From Dyadobacter sp. (GTDB lineage: Bacteria > Bacteroidota > Bacteroidia > Cytophagales > Spirosomataceae): a stretch of DNA of 64,000 nucleotides. Under the pieces are notes generated by a model. The model did no database searches. It saw nothing but the letters and a program-made list of their open reading frames with translations, and was not told the origin of the DNA. The stretch is taken from positions 1 through 64,000 of the forward strand of contig NZ_JAGIAS010000009.1 of the NCBI RefSeq assembly GCF_017744695.1. The letters are read 5' to 3'. This document shows, in pieces, positions 61,037-64,000 of this stretch. Position numbers and translations under genes: made by a program. Every line of letters begins with the position of its first letter. Within the stretch, counting starts at the first letter, position 1.

Positions 61037-61855
61037 CTACTTTGTCAGATTGATTATTAAAATCCCCAGCGTGCTGATACCACCTACAACTGCTACGATG
61101 ATAGGGACTGTTCTGATCCTGCTATCGGTATCTAGCATTCTTGCTTTGACGGGTTCGACATAAATGATATCGTTTTTATGAAGGTAGTAATAAGGCGAGT
61201 TGAACACATCTCTGGATGTAAGGTCCAGTCGTGCATATTCCCGTTTCCCGTTTTCCTCGCGGATGATCATTACATTACTTCTGTTACCATAAATAGTAAG
61301 GTCACCAGCCAAGCTCAGTACTTCGGGCAAAGTGATTTTTTCATCCGGAATAACGTAAACAGCCGGTAGTTTCACTTCTCCCAGCACCGATACTTTGAAG
61401 TTGAGGTTCCGGACAATTACCGAGGGCTCTTTGAGGAATTCCTTTAACCTGATCCGGATACTGTCGGCTGCATCGTTTGTGCGTAACCCAGAAACTTTCA
61501 TTCTTCCCACCAATGGGATCTCAATATTACCGTCATGATCAACCAGATAACCCAGTGGTTGAACGCGAGCACCGCCCGTGCTTGAATAGTTGGTACTGGC
61601 CGTCGTAAACTGGTTAGGGGTATTAAAAACCTCGTTCGCTTCTGCATTCAAACTTCCAACAATGATTGAAAGCATGTCGCTTGGCTGAATCGTCGGGACA
61701 TATTTTTGAGTAACCTCCTGCGAATAATATCTGGTTGAGTCTCCTTGGAAATATACAATCGATTTTGGTGACACGCATGACGTCATTCCTGCGATTGTCG
61801 CGAAAAAAATAATAGTGATTGTGGCTGCTAGTCCTGATTGACTGAAAGTGCGCAT
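61037..61855 (-). CDS. Polysaccharide export protein (Wza-like lipoprotein)
   Basis: A 272-residue exported lipoprotein (lipobox TIAGMTSCVSPKS, Cys27). It has the Poly_export domain (YVPTIQPSDMLSIIVGSLN near residue 55), then SLBB-type beta segments (FKVSVLGEVKLPAVYVIPDEKITLPEVLSLAGDLT), and ends with one hydrophobic helix (VPIIVAVVGGISTLGILIINL), as in Bacteroidota members. It forms the outer-membrane exit for the polymer and works with the autokinase gene 38 bases downstream. A leader of nearly 200 bases is predicted. Confidence 0.92.
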   Translation of the reverse strand: MRTFSQSGLAATITIIFFATIAGMTSCVSPKSIVYFQGDSTRYYSQEVTQKYVPTIQPSDMLSIIVGSLNAEANEVFNTPNQFTTASTNYSSTGGARVQPLGYLVDHDGNIEIPLVGRMKVSGLRTNDAADSIRIRLKEFLKEPSVIVRNLNFKVSVLGEVKLPAVYVIPDEKITLPEVLSLAGDLTIYGNRSNVMIIREENGKREYARLDLTSRDVFNSPYYYLHKNDIIYVEPVKARMLDTDSRIRTVPIIVAVVGGISTLGILIINLTK

Positions 61856-62058
61856 AACGATGTTGAGTATTGAGATAAAATTAGGTATGTATTAACTAAT
61901 TGTTATAGAGCCTATTTCTGGGTGATACTTACTGGATATTCTTAATTCAACGGCTTGCGGCCGGGGCCTGGAATTTCGGAATTACCAATTGGAGCAATTT
62001 TTGCGATACTGGCAAATCTTAATATTTTACTATTCGGATGCTTTTTTGATATTTAATA

Positions 62059-62066
62059 CAAATATA
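62059..62066 (-). promoter_or_regulatory. Predicted -7 element of the export/autokinase transcript
   Basis: Minus strand TATATTTG at 62066-62059 fits TAnnTTTG, but no TTTG is found at the -33 position. If used, the leader to the ATG at 61855 is about 197 bases and holds small hairpins (for example TTTGC/GCAAA near 61997-62013). Confidence 0.4.
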
Positions 62067-62087
62067 AAATAAATTCAATTATCGATG

Positions 62088-62828
62088 CTATTTTGATACA
62101 AGTTTTTCATTCTGGAATGGATATTTGGATAGCCAGCCGTTTTTGTCACATTTCGAAATCATATCGAGATGCCCCATCTTGTGGGCGTCGGATCCTAAAA
62201 AGCTCACTAACTGTTTTTCCAGTAACCAGTTGGCCATTTTCTGAACGTTGGGACCGTAGTAGGAGCTAAGCGATAAAACATTTACTTGCAATTCGCACCC
62301 TTGTGCTACCAGCTTTTGAAATACCTCAGGTTGCGAGTGGAAGTAGGTGTAACGCTCGGGATGGGCGAGGACCGGCTGGTATCCTTTTGCCAGGATTCCG
62401 AACAAAGTTTCGGAAGTATTCATCAGCGGCGTTGAATAAGGTAATTCAACGAGCAACCGCTTGCCAGGCAAAGTGAGTAGCTCTTCGCCTTTCGAGAGCA
62501 TTTCAACGAAATGTTCGTCGATGAAATATTCGGCGGCCGCTTGTACATTGACTTCAATATTCGCGTCACGGCAGGCATCCCGAACTTGTTTTAAGCCTTG
62601 GCGTATGATGTCCGGAGTGTTTCTGTAGCAATCCCATATCACGTGCGGGGTGGTGATGATATGCGAGTATCCCAGCTCCTTCATCTTGAGGATCATTTCT
62701 ATCGACTCCTCCACCGTTTCGACCCCATCGTCAATCCCCGGAATCAAATGGGAGTGAATATCGATCCCGATTCTGTCCAACTGAACTATTTCTGCGGTCT
62801 TACTTTTTCCGAATAACCAACTTAGCAT
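62088..62828 (-). CDS. CpsB/YwqE-type tyrosine phosphatase (PHP domain)
   Basis: A 246-residue metal-dependent phosphatase of the PHP fold that removes phosphate from BY-kinases such as Wzc. It holds the metal motif IDIHSHLIPGIDDGV (Asp23, His25, His27), ITTPHV near residue 60, VLAHPERYTYF near 155, and the late FLGSDAHKMGHL. Length matches CpsB/CapC/YwqE. It is probably the partner that resets the autokinase encoded 1 kb downstream. The Wzi-like gene starts seven bases upstream, so both share a transcript. Confidence 0.94.
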   Translation of the reverse strand: MLSWLFGKSKTAEIVQLDRIGIDIHSHLIPGIDDGVETVEESIEMILKMKELGYSHIITTPHVIWDCYRNTPDIIRQGLKQVRDACRDANIEVNVQAAAEYFIDEHFVEMLSKGEELLTLPGKRLLVELPYSTPLMNTSETLFGILAKGYQPVLAHPERYTYFHSQPEVFQKLVAQGCELQVNVLSLSSYYGPNVQKMANWLLEKQLVSFLGSDAHKMGHLDMISKCDKNGWLSKYPFQNEKLVSK

Positions 62829-62835
62829 ATTGCAA

Positions 62836-64000
62836 TTAAAACGTTTTGGAGAGCTTTATCTGGAATCCTGCAGAGTTATAAAGAAGCTTTCCATTGTCAA
62901 ACGCCACTATCCCTGCTATCTTAAATCCATTCATTAACTCGCGATTTACTTCAAGCATTCCTGAAAATTGTCTTGTTGCTTTAAATATTCCATAAATTGG
63001 CTCAGTATGAATGGTACCGGTGGTATGGCCGACGAGGCTCGTTCCGAAGGTACCGTAATTGGTGGAGTAAGTAAGTTTAGTCATAATCCCCAGCGGCCCA
63101 GCTGAGCCTGCAAAGCCGAAATGGAAAGCAACGACCCGGTTGTTGGTGAAATAATCCATCGGGTATGTCGGCAAACCCTTTCTCATATCCCGTCGATTGG
63201 TAATTAGTGGTGTGCCCAGTCCTACGGTTTGATAAGACCATCCTTCCTTGTATAGATAATTGTTATAATAGTCTTCATCACCGGAAGGAGTAATCTTAGA
63301 CCCTGCCTCTCCTCCCTGGTTCTTGGTGTAAAGGAATTCGAACAGTAGCTTGTTCCACTTTACTTTACCTGTGCTGATGGTTTTGTTGATGATGCTCAGT
63401 CCGTGAAGCCCGTCTTTTACGTTGGAAAGGTGGGCAAGCCCCCCGACTTCATAAAAGGTCTGGCGGTAGGCGAGCAGCTTCACGTTTTTGAAATCGTACT
63501 CAAAACCGACGTCGATTGATCCCATATGGTTGCCTACCTTGCTGGAGTTCCAGACCTTTCCGAAAATCACATATTCGTAAGTCTCCAACCCGCGAAGCTC
63601 GAATCTGTTTTTACCAAATGTTTTCTCCGACCACACATACTTCTCATCCCCAAAAAACACCTGATGATTAAATCCTCCATACAATTTGAATCTGGCTGCC
63701 GGCTTACCCAGCCGTACGTAAAGCGACTTTTGGTGAAATTGCGTGGTCGTCATGTTCGTGTCTCCATATTGCACCGGCGTCTTGCCGACCCAGCCGTGAG
63801 CGAAGTTGCCCTTAAATGCCACAAAACGTCCCAAAAATGGGATCGGATAATACTCGGGTATCGAAATCTGAACCTTTGGGATGCCCAGCGCATTGCCGGA
63901 TATCGCATAGTTTCCCGAGGTCAGCAGGGTGTCGGATAATCCCATTACTTCCTTGATCCGGCCGCCTTGCAACTGAAATATACCTATGCGGAGTTTGCCG
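62836..64000 (-). CDS. Wzi-like capsule assembly protein, N-terminally cut by the window edge
   Basis: The frame stays open to the right edge (codons before the TTG at 63972 read GKLRIGIFQLQ), so the start is outside. The 388 visible residues contain alternating beta strands of an outer-membrane barrel and capsule_assem_Wzi landmarks such as PIPFLGRFVAFKGNFAHGW, FKLYGGFNHQVFFG and DVGFEYDF, ending in an aromatic-ended strand (FQIKLSKTF). Wzi proteins bind exported polysaccharide at the cell surface. It pairs with the phosphatase gene seven bases downstream, upstream of the export genes. Confidence 0.82.
   Translation of the reverse strand, partial: GKLRIGIFQLQGGRIKEVMGLSDTLLTSGNYAISGNALGIPKVQISIPEYYPIPFLGRFVAFKGNFAHGWVGKTPVQYGDTNMTTTQFHQKSLYVRLGKPAARFKLYGGFNHQVFFGDEKYVWSEKTFGKNRFELRGLETYEYVIFGKVWNSSKVGNHMGSIDVGFEYDFKNVKLLAYRQTFYEVGGLAHLSNVKDGLHGLSIINKTISTGKVKWNKLLFEFLYTKNQGGEAGSKITPSGDEDYYNNYLYKEGWSYQTVGLGTPLITNRRDMRKGLPTYPMDYFTNNRVVAFHFGFAGSAGPLGIMTKLTYSTNYGTFGTSLVGHTTGTIHTEPIYGIFKATRQFSGMLEVNRELMNGFKIAGIVAFDNGKLLYNSAGFQIKLSKTF

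Overview
The window looks like the chromosome of a Bacteroidota bacterium of the order Cytophagales, most like Dyadobacter or another Spirosomataceae member. This is inferred from gene content, not from a database match: two type IX secretion cargo proteins with C-terminal sorting domains, SBBP, kelch and DUF4270 surface lipoproteins, a GH78 rhamnosidase pair, a bacteroidetal IF-2/NusA/RimP operon, and promoters of the Bacteroidota type (TTTG or TTG, about 20 bases, then TAnnTTTG). The sequence is close to half G+C. I see no insertion sequence, prophage, rRNA or CRISPR array.

Layout. 1-480: a hipBA toxin-antitoxin operon running off the left edge, with inverted repeats placed over its promoter. 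815-4935: a DinB protein, a two-subunit molybdenum hydroxylase (2Fe-2S subunit plus Tat-exported Moco subunit), then overlapping TfoX-N and YdeI-like genes. 5005-8172 (minus): a vanadium-haloperoxidase/PAP2-type lipoprotein, a barrel-like outer-membrane protein and an orphan anchored protein. 8401-15117: DUF6265 and DinB proteins, a YyaL/DUF255 thioredoxin-domain protein, a T9SS cargo, a lipoprotein behind four 14-base repeats, and a UMF1-type MFS permease. 15142-17346: tRNA-Val(GAC), an SBBP-repeat lipoprotein and a Mesh1-type HD hydrolase. 17413-22394 (minus): rimP-nusA-infB, with a strong promoter and a terminator-like leader hairpin. 22562-27905: an EEP-family phosphodiesterase/nuclease, the kelch-DUF4907 pair, a DUF4270 lipoprotein and a bestrophin-like channel. 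27997-33778 (minus): a complete tripartite RND efflux pump. 34160-36012 (minus): a sodium:solute symporter and a 47-residue membrane protein, divergent from two secreted alpha-L-rhamnosidase-family genes (36236-40853).

40858-64000 (almost all minus) is an exopolysaccharide/capsule locus. It contains dTDP-L-rhamnose synthesis (rfbA, rfbB, rfbC clustered, rfbD apart), an initiating sugar-phosphate transferase, three glycosyltransferases, a Wzy-like polymerase, a Wzx-like flippase, two acyltransferases, a pyruvyltransferase paired with an F420-hydrogenase-beta-like iron-sulfur protein, a GH99-like hydrolase, the export protein and tyrosine autokinase (Wza/Wzc type), a CpsB-type phosphatase and an edge-truncated Wzi-like protein. 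Together these would make, decorate, polymerise and export a rhamnose-containing, probably pyruvylated and acylated polymer through a Wzx/Wzy route.

The least explained signals are non-coding: the hipBA operator layout, the rimP leader attenuator, palindromes between the symporter and rhamnosidase units, overlapping inverted repeats at 42775-42844 and 44554-44636, and a recurring ACTCAACGTT motif just upstream of several exopolysaccharide start codons.
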